From Paraburkholderia unamae (lineage in GTDB: Bacteria; Pseudomonadota; Gammaproteobacteria; Burkholderiales; Burkholderiaceae): a stretch of DNA of 64,000 bases. Location: positions 1 to 64,000 of the forward strand of contig NZ_QLSU01000036.1 in NCBI RefSeq assembly GCF_003268775.1. Reading direction: 5' to 3'. Under the pieces are notes generated by a model, which had not been told where the DNA came from, made no database searches, and saw only the letters and a list, made by a program, of their open reading frames with translations. Both the position numbers and the translations under genes were made by a program. This document shows, piece by piece, positions 31,331 through 41,373 of this stretch (positions are counted from its first letter, which is position 1; each line of letters starts with the position of its first letter).

Positions 31331-34300
31331 ATGGCGACTGATGACCGTAAAGTCCAGCTTGGAGTGACCGTCGACGCGACGGAAGCGCGCAAGGGCTTCA
31401 ACGACGTCAAGGACAGCGCTCGCGACATGGCGCAGTCCGTGACGTCGCAGGGCGCTGCCGCTGGCAAGGCTATCGATTCGATCGGTAACGGTGGCGCCGC
31501 GTCGTCGCAGAAGGTCGACAACGCGACTCGGAGCATGATCCAGTCGATCCAGCGCACGACCGCGGCGATGGAGGCGGGGAGCAAGTCCAGTTCGCAGTAT
31601 TACCAGGCGCTCGCTCAGCAGCGTGGGATTCCGAGCGATGCGCTCACGCCTTACCTCGCGCAGCTCGACGCCGCGAAGGCGAAGCAGGATGCGGCTTCGA
31701 ATTCGATGCATGAGTTCTCGCTGAATTCGACGCGCGCGCGAACCGAGCTCGTGGTGTTAGGCCATGAGATCTCGCAAGGGAACTGGTCAAAGTTCGGTGG
31801 TTCACTGATGGTGATGGCCGAGGCGACCGACGCGCTCAGCATTGCCATGAGCCCGCTCGGCCTGGGTATCGGCGTCGTAACCGCGGGCATCGCGGCGATG
31901 GGCGTCGCGATGTACAAGGGCTACGCAGAATCGGACAGGCTTAACAAGGCGCTGGCGTCCACCGGCAACTATGCGGGCATGACGGCTGGGCAGGTAGGCG
32001 AGCTCGCCGAATCGCTGGGGAAGATCTCCGGCGGCACGACCGAGGCGCAAAAGGTCCTGACCGGCCTGATTCAAACGGGCAGATTCAGCGGGGACGCGCT
32101 GGAAGCGGTCGCAAAGTCCGTGATTGCGATGTCGGACGCGACCGGGCAGAGCGCCGACAAGGTGCTCGACCAGTACACGAAGATGTCCGATGGTGTTGCC
32201 AAGTGGGCCGAAGAGCAGAACAAGCAGTATCACTTCCTCACGTTGGCGGAATACGACCACATCAAAGCCCTTGAGGACATGGGCGAAAAGAGCGCGGCTG
32301 AGAAGGCTACCGCGGATGCTCTTACGGCGGCGCTGGGCGGACAGCAGCAGCAACTTGGGTGGCTTCCTGCTGCATGGAAGGCGGTCGGCGATGCAGCCTC
32401 TTCGGCGTGGCGCCAGATGATGAATCTTGGAAAGCCGACTGCCGCCGAAGATAAGCTCGCAGACCTGAAGAAGCAACTCACGGACGCGCAGGCATCGCTC
32501 GCTTCGGGCGGTGCCGACGTGACTGAAAATGGCGCGGTTGTCTATCGTAGTCAGGCAGCGCTCCAGCAGCGCGTTACGGATCTCCAGAATCAACTCGCCA
32601 ACCAGCAGGCGTTTGTTGACAACGAGCAGAAGTTCACTGCTCAACAAAAGATCAACGACGACATTCACATGGCGGCACTCGACGCGGACAAGGCGTTGGG
32701 AAACAGCTTGACGACGCTCGACAAAGACTATGCTCGACAGCAGGAGATGAGCAAGCTGTACCAGCAGTTTGCGGCGCTGAAAAAGGAGTATGAAAACACG
32801 GGCGTCATGCCGTCGAAGTACCAGGGCGTTTCGTTCGACGTGCACACTGGCAACTTCAGCGGCGGCCTTTACGACAAGGCCGCAGCCGACATCACTAAGA
32901 AGTACACCGAAAAGACCCCCGCGTCGCACGCCGATGAAACGAGCAATCGCGAGGTCGCGAATCTGAAAGCTGAAATCGCAGCGCAAGAGCAGCAGCTCGC
33001 GCTGATGGACCAATACAGCGGCGCGCAAGCAAAGATCAGCGATGGCGACAAGAAGGTGTTGCAGATCGAGCAGCAACTCGGCCTCGCACAGAAAGATCGC
33101 ATCGGCAAGGTGTCGGACGCGCAGTTGAAGGAGCAGCTTGGCTACGCGCAGACTCTCGCGGCGCTCGAAAAGCAGATCCAAGCGAAGAAGGACGCGGAGG
33201 CTGCGCAGAAGGCGTATAACGAGCAAGTGGACAAATGGGCGCAGGCGGAGCAGTCTGCGCAGGATGCGCTTTCACAGGACCTCGCGCTCTATGGCACTGA
33301 GGGTGAGCAGCGCAAGCTCCTGGCCACGCAGTTGAAGTACGAAGCGGAGGCTCGCGAGACGATCACGAAGGCGCAACGTGAGGGGCATCCGCTCAGCGCG
33401 CAACAGCAATCGGACCTGATGGCGGAGGCCGATGCACGGGCAAAGGTGGTGGGATCTATCGTAGCCCAGCAGGACGCGCTGGCAGCGGCAACGCAGTTGG
33501 AAAAGCAGCACGAGCAATTTCAGGCGAACTCGATTGCCGACGCACAGCAACGCGCTGACGCGCTGACCGCTATCGAGGCGAAGAAGTGGCAGGATCTGAT
33601 TCAGCAGGCAGGCGATGGCACAGAAGCGCAAAAGAAGCTGATTGCAGCCTATGAGCAATGGCTGGTGGATCAGGCGCAGTCCTACAATATTCAGCAGTGG
33701 AAATCGCTGATTGATGGCATCGGTACGGATTTCCACAACGGCTTCCTGCAAATGCTGAGCGACGGGGAGGCGGGCTGGAAGTCCTTCACGAAGTCGCTAG
33801 TAAACACGTTCGAAGTCACGGTGGTTAATGCGCTATACGAAGCATTCGCTAAGAAGTGGGTGATTCAGGTTGTGGCCGAAATCGCAGGCGTGACTCAGGG
33901 CGAGTCCGTGAAGAATGCGTTGCTCGGCACGAACAACACGAGCGGCACGAGCGTTACGCAATTGCTGGGCTCTAGCGATCAGATAAAGTCGCTTTACGAT
34001 TGGGCGACGGCAAAGAGCGCGCAATCTCAGGCTACGGGTGCGGTGCTGGCTGGCGAGGATTCCGCGGCGGGCATGTATAACCTCGGGTCTAATGTCGGCG
34101 GTTCGGCTTCCTCGTATTACGCGTCGATGTACGGTGCGGGATCGGGCAATGCCTACGGATTCACGAATAGCGGGAATAGCACGAGCACTGGTCTTTTCGG
34201 GACCAACTTCACGGGCTCGGATGCGCTCGGAGCGTTGGGATCGGCGGCTTCGGGCTACGGTATCGGTAAGGTGATTGGCGGCACTACCGGCTCCGAAGTC

Positions 34301-36952
34301 GGAGGCAGTGTCGGTGCGCTTGCTGGATCGCTTGCCATTCCTATCCCGGTGTTGGGTACCGTTATCGGTGGCGTGGTTGGCTCGGTGCTTGGTAAGGTTG
34401 TTGGCGGCCTGTTCGGTGGTGGGGAAACCCGCTACGGCGGCGTTTATTCGACAGCGGACGGCACGGCAGCGAATACGAGCAAGGTCGGGACTGGCCCCAG
34501 TGGCGGTATGAACGCCACCGAAAGCGGCACGACCGTTGGAAACGTCGATCTGACGTACAACACGATCAAGACGCTTGCGGGCGCGCTCGGTGGCTCGCTT
34601 GAAGGGCTCGGCACGTATCACGCTGGCTGGGAGCTTTCGCCCAGCAAGGGGAATAGTTGGGTCGAAGCGGGCTTCGTCCAAAACCTGAACGACACCAGTG
34701 ACCGCACGCAACTATCAGGCGTGAAGGATGCGAACACGGTTGCGACCGACTTCACGCTTGAGCTTCAGCGCTCCATCGTCAAGTCGCTGCAAATGGCAAA
34801 TCTCGACAAGCCGTATGCGGACTATCTGGCTCAGTTCAATGCATCTACGCTGACGGCTGACGATGTGACGAACATCGAGAGCGAGCTTCAGACGATGAAG
34901 ACGTTCTTCGATACCGTAAAGGCGCTGGGTCCGAGCTTCGCAAACCTTAAGAACGCAGGTACGAGCGCGCAGGCAGCAATAGCGAATCTGGCAGGTGGTA
35001 TGGACACGCTCTCGTCTGAGCTTTCGTACTACTCGCAAAACTTCACTACCACGCAGGAGCAGTACGCCACACAGGCGGCCAACGTTCAGGCGCAACTCGA
35101 TGCGCTGGGCGAAGGCTCAGTGAAGACTAAGGATCAGTTCAAGGCGGTTGTGGAGTCACTGGACCTGACGACTGGCGCAGGCCAATCGCTCTACCAATCC
35201 ATGCTCGCGCTTGCCCCATCGTTCGAAACGATGATCGAGAACGAGCAGGCGCAGGCCCAGGCGGCACAGCAAGCGGCGGACGCTCAGCAAGCGCTTTGGG
35301 AAAACTACTACGGTGCGGTGTACACATCGAGCCAACAGGCCGCAGTGGCACAAGGTGAGTTGAAGGCGAAGTTCGATGCACTCGGTGTGGCCATGCCGAA
35401 GACGAATGCAGAGTTTGAGGCGCTCGTTGAGAACATGGATACCTCGACGCAGCCGATGATGGACCTGCAAAACGCGTTGCTTTCTTTAGCTCCAGCGTTC
35501 GCGCAAATGACATCGGCGGTCGCGCAGGCTGAGCCAGTCATCGGGGCTGTGCAGAAGGCGGCAATCTCGACACTCTCGTCGAGTGCACAGTCGCTGTACA
35601 CGAACAAGACGAACGCCTCTTCGCTAGTCGATACGATCAATTCGACGATCACCGGCAGCGATGCTGATACGTCGTCACAGATCAGCACGCTGTGGTCAGA
35701 AATGACCGGTGGCGGCGTGTCGCTTACGCAGCAGATCGACTTGGCCACGCAGTTGAATGACCTGATCACGAAGCGTTACCAGACTGAGGAACAGGCGGTC
35801 TCGACGCTCACGGACCAGATCAAGCAGCTGCGCGACTACGTGCAGAGCCTGAAGACCGGCGACCTGTCGACGGAAACGCCCAGCGAGAAGCTCGCGGACG
35901 CGGCGCAGCAATATGCCGACACGCTGGCGAAGGCGCAGGGCGGAGACCAGACCGCGATCGGCAATCTGTCGTCGGCGGCCGACAACTACCTGAAGCTCGC
36001 GCAGTCGTATTACGCCAGCTCCGACACGTACACGCAGATCTTCGCGTCGGTCACCTCGCAGTTGAGCGCGTTCGGCGATGCGTTGCAGTCGCAGAGCGAC
36101 GCGAGTGGGCAGCTTTCGCAGCAGTCGCTCGACCAGCTCACACAACTGCGCGACATCGCATCGGCGCAGGCTTCGAGCGCGAATTCGCAGTATCAGGGGG
36201 TGATGGGGCAGCTCGCGCAGCAACTCGCCACGCTCGATGCGCTTGAGCAGGCGGCGGGCCTGCAATCGGAGGTGCCTTCAATCCTCCAGGGGCTGCCGAG
36301 CGAGATCGCGGCGCAGTTGGCTTCGGTGCTCGGCAACGGCACCGCGACGGGCAGCGATCAGGTCACGAGCCTGTATCAAAGCATGCTCGGGCGCACGCCG
36401 ACTGCGAACGAGGTCAGCTATTGGACGGACTCGTTTGCGAACGGCAGCAAGACGATTGCGGACTTCAAGTACAGCGCCGATCAGGAGCTAATCGGGAACC
36501 TGTACCAGCAGGTGCTGGGGCGGCAGGCGGACGCCGGCGGCCTCCAGTTCTATACCGACCAGCTCTACAGCGGTAAGGAAACGCTCGACCAGATCAAGGC
36601 GGATCTCCAGAAGTCGCTGCTCGACGGCTCGCACGCCGGTGGTCTCGACGTCGTGCCGTGGGATGGCTACCGCGCCGAGCTTCACAAGGGCGAAGCGGTA
36701 ATCACGTCGGCGAACAACCAGAAGTTGTCGCAGTTGCTCAACATCGACTGGTCGCAGTATGGCCGGTCGGCGAATGCGGACGTGGTCTCGCGCCTCGATC
36801 GCATGGAGAGCGCGGTGGTGCAGGCGACGCAGCAAAGCGCGGCAGCCATCGCGGCGGCTACGGCGCGCAGTGCCGAGACGATTTCGGACAGCACAACGAA
36901 GGCGGCCGAGATCAACTTGCGCACGACGAGCGCAAAGCCCGCTCTGGTTTGA
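31331..36952 (+). CDS. Tail tape-measure protein
   Basis: A 1873-residue protein, by far the longest gene, whose length sets tail length (about 280 nm if 0.15 nm per residue applies). A prophage tail-length domain covers about 140-330 (VLGHEISQGNWSKFGGSLMV; LAEYDHIKALEDMGEKSA). Long coiled-coil stretches follow, then a lambda-type tape-measure segment near 800, a Gly-rich zipper region (about 900-1030) and further helices. Near 1676-1763 two DUF4214-like repeats occur (SLYQSMLGRTPTANEVSYW; NLYQQVLGRQADAGGLQFY), unusual for a tape measure. The middle third is less GC-rich than the ends. Confidence 0.95.
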   Translation: MATDDRKVQLGVTVDATEARKGFNDVKDSARDMAQSVTSQGAAAGKAIDSIGNGGAASSQKVDNATRSMIQSIQRTTAAMEAGSKSSSQYYQALAQQRGIPSDALTPYLAQLDAAKAKQDAASNSMHEFSLNSTRARTELVVLGHEISQGNWSKFGGSLMVMAEATDALSIAMSPLGLGIGVVTAGIAAMGVAMYKGYAESDRLNKALASTGNYAGMTAGQVGELAESLGKISGGTTEAQKVLTGLIQTGRFSGDALEAVAKSVIAMSDATGQSADKVLDQYTKMSDGVAKWAEEQNKQYHFLTLAEYDHIKALEDMGEKSAAEKATADALTAALGGQQQQLGWLPAAWKAVGDAASSAWRQMMNLGKPTAAEDKLADLKKQLTDAQASLASGGADVTENGAVVYRSQAALQQRVTDLQNQLANQQAFVDNEQKFTAQQKINDDIHMAALDADKALGNSLTTLDKDYARQQEMSKLYQQFAALKKEYENTGVMPSKYQGVSFDVHTGNFSGGLYDKAAADITKKYTEKTPASHADETSNREVANLKAEIAAQEQQLALMDQYSGAQAKISDGDKKVLQIEQQLGLAQKDRIGKVSDAQLKEQLGYAQTLAALEKQIQAKKDAEAAQKAYNEQVDKWAQAEQSAQDALSQDLALYGTEGEQRKLLATQLKYEAEARETITKAQREGHPLSAQQQSDLMAEADARAKVVGSIVAQQDALAAATQLEKQHEQFQANSIADAQQRADALTAIEAKKWQDLIQQAGDGTEAQKKLIAAYEQWLVDQAQSYNIQQWKSLIDGIGTDFHNGFLQMLSDGEAGWKSFTKSLVNTFEVTVVNALYEAFAKKWVIQVVAEIAGVTQGESVKNALLGTNNTSGTSVTQLLGSSDQIKSLYDWATAKSAQSQATGAVLAGEDSAAGMYNLGSNVGGSASSYYASMYGAGSGNAYGFTNSGNSTSTGLFGTNFTGSDALGALGSAASGYGIGKVIGGTTGSEVGGSVGALAGSLAIPIPVLGTVIGGVVGSVLGKVVGGLFGGGETRYGGVYSTADGTAANTSKVGTGPSGGMNATESGTTVGNVDLTYNTIKTLAGALGGSLEGLGTYHAGWELSPSKGNSWVEAGFVQNLNDTSDRTQLSGVKDANTVATDFTLELQRSIVKSLQMANLDKPYADYLAQFNASTLTADDVTNIESELQTMKTFFDTVKALGPSFANLKNAGTSAQAAIANLAGGMDTLSSELSYYSQNFTTTQEQYATQAANVQAQLDALGEGSVKTKDQFKAVVESLDLTTGAGQSLYQSMLALAPSFETMIENEQAQAQAAQQAADAQQALWENYYGAVYTSSQQAAVAQGELKAKFDALGVAMPKTNAEFEALVENMDTSTQPMMDLQNALLSLAPAFAQMTSAVAQAEPVIGAVQKAAISTLSSSAQSLYTNKTNASSLVDTINSTITGSDADTSSQISTLWSEMTGGGVSLTQQIDLATQLNDLITKRYQTEEQAVSTLTDQIKQLRDYVQSLKTGDLSTETPSEKLADAAQQYADTLAKAQGGDQTAIGNLSSAADNYLKLAQSYYASSDTYTQIFASVTSQLSAFGDALQSQSDASGQLSQQSLDQLTQLRDIASAQASSANSQYQGVMGQLAQQLATLDALEQAAGLQSEVPSILQGLPSEIAAQLASVLGNGTATGSDQVTSLYQSMLGRTPTANEVSYWTDSFANGSKTIADFKYSADQELIGNLYQQVLGRQADAGGLQFYTDQLYSGKETLDQIKADLQKSLLDGSHAGGLDVVPWDGYRAELHKGEAVITSANNQKLSQLLNIDWSQYGRSANADVVSRLDRMESAVVQATQQSAAAIAAATARSAETISDSTTKAAEINLRTTSAKPALV

Positions 36953-36969
36953 GCGTAGCAACTCCACAC

Positions 36970-36993
36970 GGGGCACCTTCGGGTGCCCCTTTT
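36970..36993 (+). terminator. Late-operon hairpin 5
   Basis: GGGGCACC-TTCG-GGTGCCCC followed by TTTT; a stable UUCG tetraloop hairpin after the tape measure gene. Confidence 0.75.
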
Positions 36994-37006
36994 CATTTCA
37001 AGGCCT

Positions 37007-38476
37007 ATGACCGATCAGGACTTCATTGCGTGGCTGCAAGACCCTGCGGCCGCGCGCTGCATGCTGGTCGAGGCGCAGGTGCAGACGGGTGGCGTCGAGA
37101 CGACGCGCTACCTGTCGAACCGCGGCTACACGACCGGCCCGGCGGACGCGCCCGCGAACACGGCGTACCTGCCGGTCATCAAGAGCGGCGTCAAGTTTTC
37201 GGAATCGATCGACCTGACCGGCTCCGCGTCGATCTCGTTCGGTGACTTCGAGATCGCGAACGACGACGGCTCGCGCGATGCGTGGCTCGACGACGTGTGG
37301 GTCAACCGGCGCATCCGCGTTTTCTTCGGCGATGTGCGCTGGCCGCGCGCGCAGTTCCGGCCGATCCTCGACGGCGTGATTCAGGACATCAACACGACGA
37401 AGCGCGAGAGCCTCGTGCTCCAGCTCGCCGACAAGCTCCAGCGCCTCAACACGTCGGTGACCGACACCACGCTCAACGACGGCACGCAGAACGCCGATCG
37501 CCTGCTTCCCGTGCTGTTCGGCGAGGCCTTTAACGTGGAGCCACTCTCGACGAACACCGCGACGCTGGAATACCAGATCCATCAGGGGGCGATTGAGCGC
37601 GTGATCGAGGTGCGCGACAACGGCGCGCCGGTGTCCATCACGCCGGACCTCGCCGCGGGCAAGTTCACGCTCAACCAGTCGCCCGTGGGGCAGATCACGG
37701 TGAGCGCCCAGGGCGACAACACCGGCGGCTACGCGAATACGTCGGCTCCGATCATCCAACGCCTCGCAACCCGCTATGGCACGGCTGCGCAGCGCTACAC
37801 GGCGGCCGACATTGACACTGCGAACTTCGCGGCGTTCGACGCGGCGCACCCGCAGGCGGTTGGCATCGACCTGTCTGACAAGACGAACGTGCTGGACTGC
37901 TGCCAGGGCCTTGCGGCGTCCGTGGGCGCATCGCTGATCGTGACGACTGCGGGCCTGCTGCGGCTCGTCGAACTCGATCTACCGGCAAGCGGCACGCCGT
38001 GGTCGGTGACTGCGTCGGACATGGAGTCGCGCAGTCTCGCGATCTCGCAGCGCTCGACCGTGCAGGCGGCCGTGAAACTCGGCTTCTGCCACAACTACAC
38101 CGTCCAGAACCAGCTGCAAACGGGCATCCCGCAGTCCAGCAAGGACCTGTTCGCGCAGGAGTGGGTCACGGTCACGGCGAGCGACGCCGCGGTGGCAGCG
38201 AATTACAGCCTCACCACGGAGCCGGATGAAGTCGACACGAACCTGCTGGTGCAATCCGACGCGCAGGCCGAGGCGCAGCGCCGGCTGAACCTCTGGAAGG
38301 TGCCGCGCCACGTCTACCAGTTCACGGCATACGCCTGGCTGATGCTCGTCGAGCTGGGCGACGCGATGACGATCACGCACGAGCGCTTCGGGCTCGCGGC
38401 CGGGAAAACGGGCCTCGTCGTGTCGATCGACCGCGACTGGCTCTCCGGCCGCATCACGATTGGAGTGCTCATCTGA
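37007..38476 (+). CDS. Tail tip / baseplate protein
   Basis: A 489-residue protein starting at ATG 37007. It opens with MTDQDFIAWLQDP, has a beta-rich N-terminal domain (SGVKFSESIDLTGSASISFG; RRIRVFFGDVRWPRAQFRPI), then a central domain with an odd DCCQGL. The layout resembles distal tail or hub proteins encoded right after the tape measure. No enzyme motif is recognised. Confidence 0.7.
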   Translation: MTDQDFIAWLQDPAAARCMLVEAQVQTGGVETTRYLSNRGYTTGPADAPANTAYLPVIKSGVKFSESIDLTGSASISFGDFEIANDDGSRDAWLDDVWVNRRIRVFFGDVRWPRAQFRPILDGVIQDINTTKRESLVLQLADKLQRLNTSVTDTTLNDGTQNADRLLPVLFGEAFNVEPLSTNTATLEYQIHQGAIERVIEVRDNGAPVSITPDLAAGKFTLNQSPVGQITVSAQGDNTGGYANTSAPIIQRLATRYGTAAQRYTAADIDTANFAAFDAAHPQAVGIDLSDKTNVLDCCQGLAASVGASLIVTTAGLLRLVELDLPASGTPWSVTASDMESRSLAISQRSTVQAAVKLGFCHNYTVQNQLQTGIPQSSKDLFAQEWVTVTASDAAVAANYSLTTEPDEVDTNLLVQSDAQAEAQRRLNLWKVPRHVYQFTAYAWLMLVELGDAMTITHERFGLAAGKTGLVVSIDRDWLSGRITIGVLI

Positions 38477-40227
38477 TGGCAGCCATCGTCAACTATTGCG
38501 ACATCCTGCTGGAGGCGACGAATCCGCGTCTGCTACCGGTGAGCCTGCCGCCGAATGTGACGGTGCCGGCGGACAGCGTGACCGGCCTGGGCGACCTCGC
38601 GACGCAGGATACCGTCGATGTCTCGGACTTCGCGAAGACGATCCAGCCGGTCGGGATCGTGGCAACGCTTCCGTCATTGACCGGCTACACCGGCCCGAAG
38701 GTCGTGCTCCTGACGACGGACGGCAAGATCTATCGCATCAACGGCTCGTCGTGGGTTGCCGTCGTGAACACCGGCGATCTCGTCGGCACGATCGCCAGCA
38801 CGCAGATCGGTACGGGCGCGGTGACGACGCCCGCGCTCGCGGCGAATTCGGTGACGGCGGCGGCCGTCGCGGCGAATGCGATTGTCGCCGGGTCCATCGC
38901 GGCGAACGCGGTCACGTTCGGCACGGTCGCGGCTGGTGCGATCTCGGCGTCACAGGTGGTCGCGGGTTCGCTCACTGCTGACCGGCTCGACACACGCAAC
39001 CTCACCGTCAAGGATTCGAGCGGCAACATCATCCTCGGCGCGGGCACGAAGCTGACGACGGCGAATATGTCGGGGCTCGGCTCGCTGGCCACGCAGAGCA
39101 GCGTGACGACGTCACAGGTGACGGGTCTCGGCGCGCTCGCGACGCTGAGCGCCGTGAATCTGGCCACGCAGGTGACCGGTCAGTTATCGAACGGCAGCGT
39201 GAGCGGCCTCGGCGCGCTCGCGCTGCTCAACACCGTGAACCTGAATTCGCAGGTGACCGGCGCGCTCAACGGCCAGACACAGGTGACGAATCTCGGGACG
39301 TTGGCCTATGCCAGCTCGCTCGCAGCGAACCAGATCGGCGCTGGCACGCTCGCGGCGGGCGTCATCTACTCGGGCACGATCAACGCGAGCCAGGTCAATG
39401 CGGGTACGCTGAACGGCGTGACGATGAATGTCGGTACTGGTCACTCGTCGAACGGCTACGCACTGGAGATCAACAGCGCCGGGGTCATTCAGGTCGACAA
39501 CATGCTTGTCGGCATCGCCAACTTCAGCAACCAGTACTACACGTCCAACACGCCAGTGGTGACGACGAGCTACGGCGACCTCACGGCGCTCACCGCGACA
39601 GCACGGCAGTCGAGCTACAACTGCCACGCGATTCGAGGCCAGAACATCGCGGTGACGGCATCGGGCCTCGTGGGCACGGCGAGCGGGTACGCCTTCTATG
39701 CGGAGTCGGGCACGCATGGCCCGTTCACTGGCTCGCACGATGCGCTGTATCCGAATGGCGTCGAGATGACGCAAGGCGACATCGTGATCGACGTCGAGTG
39801 CCGCGGGCGCGGCGGCCTGTCGAACACCATCTTTGAGGTGGCGACCTCGTCGAAGCCGACGCAGAAGGGCGCCATCGGCGTGATTGCCTCGGTCGGTGGT
39901 GCGCTGTCGCGCGCGCAGCCCGCCGCGCTCATCGACCACACCGAAGAGGATGGAACAAACGTCATGAGCGCCGAATACGAGGCGATCAAGGATTCGTATT
40001 CCGTGCTCACGATGAACGCGCTAGGCGAGGGGCAACTGAATGTCTGCGGCGAGGGCGGCGACATCGAGGCAGGCGACCTGATCGTCACGTCGTCGACGCC
40101 CGGCAAGGGCATGCGCCAGTCCGACGACGTCTTGCGCGGCTACACGGTCGCGCGGGCGCGAGAAGCCATCTCATTTGCGAGCGCCGCCGAGGTCAGGCAG
40201 GTCGCGTGCGTTTATCTCTGCGGCTAG
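38476..40227 (+). CDS. Tail tip/fibre protein with repetitive middle
   Basis: A 583-residue protein. The N-terminus (NYCDILLEATNPRLLPV) probably binds the tail. The middle (about 30-320) is low complexity with repeats such as TTPALAANSVTAAAVAANAI and VTGLGALATLSAVNLATQVT, suggesting a trimeric fibrous stem. The C-terminal 150 residues (GLSNTIFEVATSSKPTQKG; GDLIVTSSTPGKGMRQSDD) resemble the chaperone-type ends of phage fibres. Host recognition role is inferred. Confidence 0.75.
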   Translation: MAAIVNYCDILLEATNPRLLPVSLPPNVTVPADSVTGLGDLATQDTVDVSDFAKTIQPVGIVATLPSLTGYTGPKVVLLTTDGKIYRINGSSWVAVVNTGDLVGTIASTQIGTGAVTTPALAANSVTAAAVAANAIVAGSIAANAVTFGTVAAGAISASQVVAGSLTADRLDTRNLTVKDSSGNIILGAGTKLTTANMSGLGSLATQSSVTTSQVTGLGALATLSAVNLATQVTGQLSNGSVSGLGALALLNTVNLNSQVTGALNGQTQVTNLGTLAYASSLAANQIGAGTLAAGVIYSGTINASQVNAGTLNGVTMNVGTGHSSNGYALEINSAGVIQVDNMLVGIANFSNQYYTSNTPVVTTSYGDLTALTATARQSSYNCHAIRGQNIAVTASGLVGTASGYAFYAESGTHGPFTGSHDALYPNGVEMTQGDIVIDVECRGRGGLSNTIFEVATSSKPTQKGAIGVIASVGGALSRAQPAALIDHTEEDGTNVMSAEYEAIKDSYSVLTMNALGEGQLNVCGEGGDIEAGDLIVTSSTPGKGMRQSDDVLRGYTVARAREAISFASAAEVRQVACVYLCG

Positions 40228-40251
40228 AGCGGCCGCGTCACCCGTTTTCGA

Positions 40252-40273
40252 GCCCGCCGCGCGCGGGCATTTT
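40252..40273 (+). terminator. Late-operon hairpin 6
   Basis: GCCCGC-CGCGC-GCGGGC then ATTTTC, after the fibre gene. Confidence 0.6.
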
Positions 40274-40289
40274 CATTTCAGGAGCCCAC

Positions 40290-40550
40290 ATGGCAACCGA
40301 AGTTCGCAAGTCCACCGCACTCAGCCTGTCGATCAACTTCCCGAACGACGTCATGCCGCAGCCGTTTCGCCGCCCGGTGCTCACCACGTACGAGCAGGTG
40401 CTGGTCGATGGCCAGCAGGCAGAGCAGCCCCAGCACATGCAGCGCCCGATTCTGCAAGCTGACGTGACCGACGAGATGCTCGCCGCGCTGAATGTGCAGC
40501 TCGCGCTCGTGGGTCTCAGCGTTGCGCGCCTGGAGACGGCGAATGCCTAA
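40290..40550 (+). CDS. Small tail-region protein
   Basis: An 86-residue protein starting at ATG 40290 (CAGGAGCCCAC upstream). STALSLSINFPNDVMPQPFR and LQADVTDEMLAALNVQLALV are its main segments. It lies within the tail-tip block and overlaps the next gene by 8 bases. No family recognised. Confidence 0.6.
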   Translation: MATEVRKSTALSLSINFPNDVMPQPFRRPVLTTYEQVLVDGQQAEQPQHMQRPILQADVTDEMLAALNVQLALVGLSVARLETANA

Positions 40551-41373
40551 CCTGCGCGTCGTCTACGACAACGCAGCGGACCGCGCGACGCTCGGCGCGA
40601 GCAGCACGGCGGGCGCGCTGCCCGTCACCAACCTGCGCACGCAGTTGAAGTCGCAGGTGTGGCGCGCGACGGGCACGAGCGCCACGATCACGGCGACGTG
40701 GCCGACGCCGGAGCTGGTCGCGTGCGTGGTGCTGCCGTTCTGCAACCTCACGAGCACCGCGACGATGCGCGTGCGCGGCTACGCGCTGGCCGGTGACACG
40801 GTTCCCGCGTTCGATACCGGCGCGCGGCCTGCATGTCCGTACGCGCCCCTCGGGCTGTTCGGATGGGGCACGCAGTCGCTCGGCTGCAACGCATTCGCGT
40901 TCGGCGGCGGGACGTACGCCGTCGCGTGGTTCGCGCATGCGGCGGTCGAGCAGCTCGTGATCGATCTCGCGGACCCGGACAACGCAGCGGGCTACATCGA
41001 GGCCTCGCGCCTCGTGGCCGGCGCGTACTGGTCGCCGACGAACAACGTGGACTGGAGCCCGAAGCTCGCGGTCGAGGATTCGACGACGAACACGCGCAAC
41101 GACGCGGGCGACCTCATCACGGATCGTGGCACGAAGTATCGAACGCTCGCGGTGAGCCTCTCGTGGATGCCGCCGGTGGATCGCGATCAGTTCATGTCGA
41201 TCCTGCGCGGCAGCGGCTTCGCGCGCCCGGTCTTCGTGAGCCTCTTTCCCGAGTCCGCCGACCCGTTGCAGGAACAGCAGTACCAGATCTGGGGAAAGCT
41301 CTCCGATCTGGGCTCGCTGGTGCATGACTTCGTGGCGAATTACACCGGCTCGATTTCGATTCAGGAGGCCTGA
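40543..41373 (+). CDS. Tail protein (beta-rich, tail-tip region)
   Basis: A 276-residue protein starting at ATG 40543. Predominantly beta with repeated hydrophobic strands (VACVVLPFCNLTSTATMRVR; ASRLVAGAYWSPTNNVDWSP; MSILRGSGFARPVFVSLFP). It occurs next to fibre genes in related prophages. A structural tail role is inferred from position. Confidence 0.65.
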   Translation: MPNLRVVYDNAADRATLGASSTAGALPVTNLRTQLKSQVWRATGTSATITATWPTPELVACVVLPFCNLTSTATMRVRGYALAGDTVPAFDTGARPACPYAPLGLFGWGTQSLGCNAFAFGGGTYAVAWFAHAAVEQLVIDLADPDNAAGYIEASRLVAGAYWSPTNNVDWSPKLAVEDSTTNTRNDAGDLITDRGTKYRTLAVSLSWMPPVDRDQFMSILRGSGFARPVFVSLFPESADPLQEQQYQIWGKLSDLGSLVHDFVANYTGSISIQEA

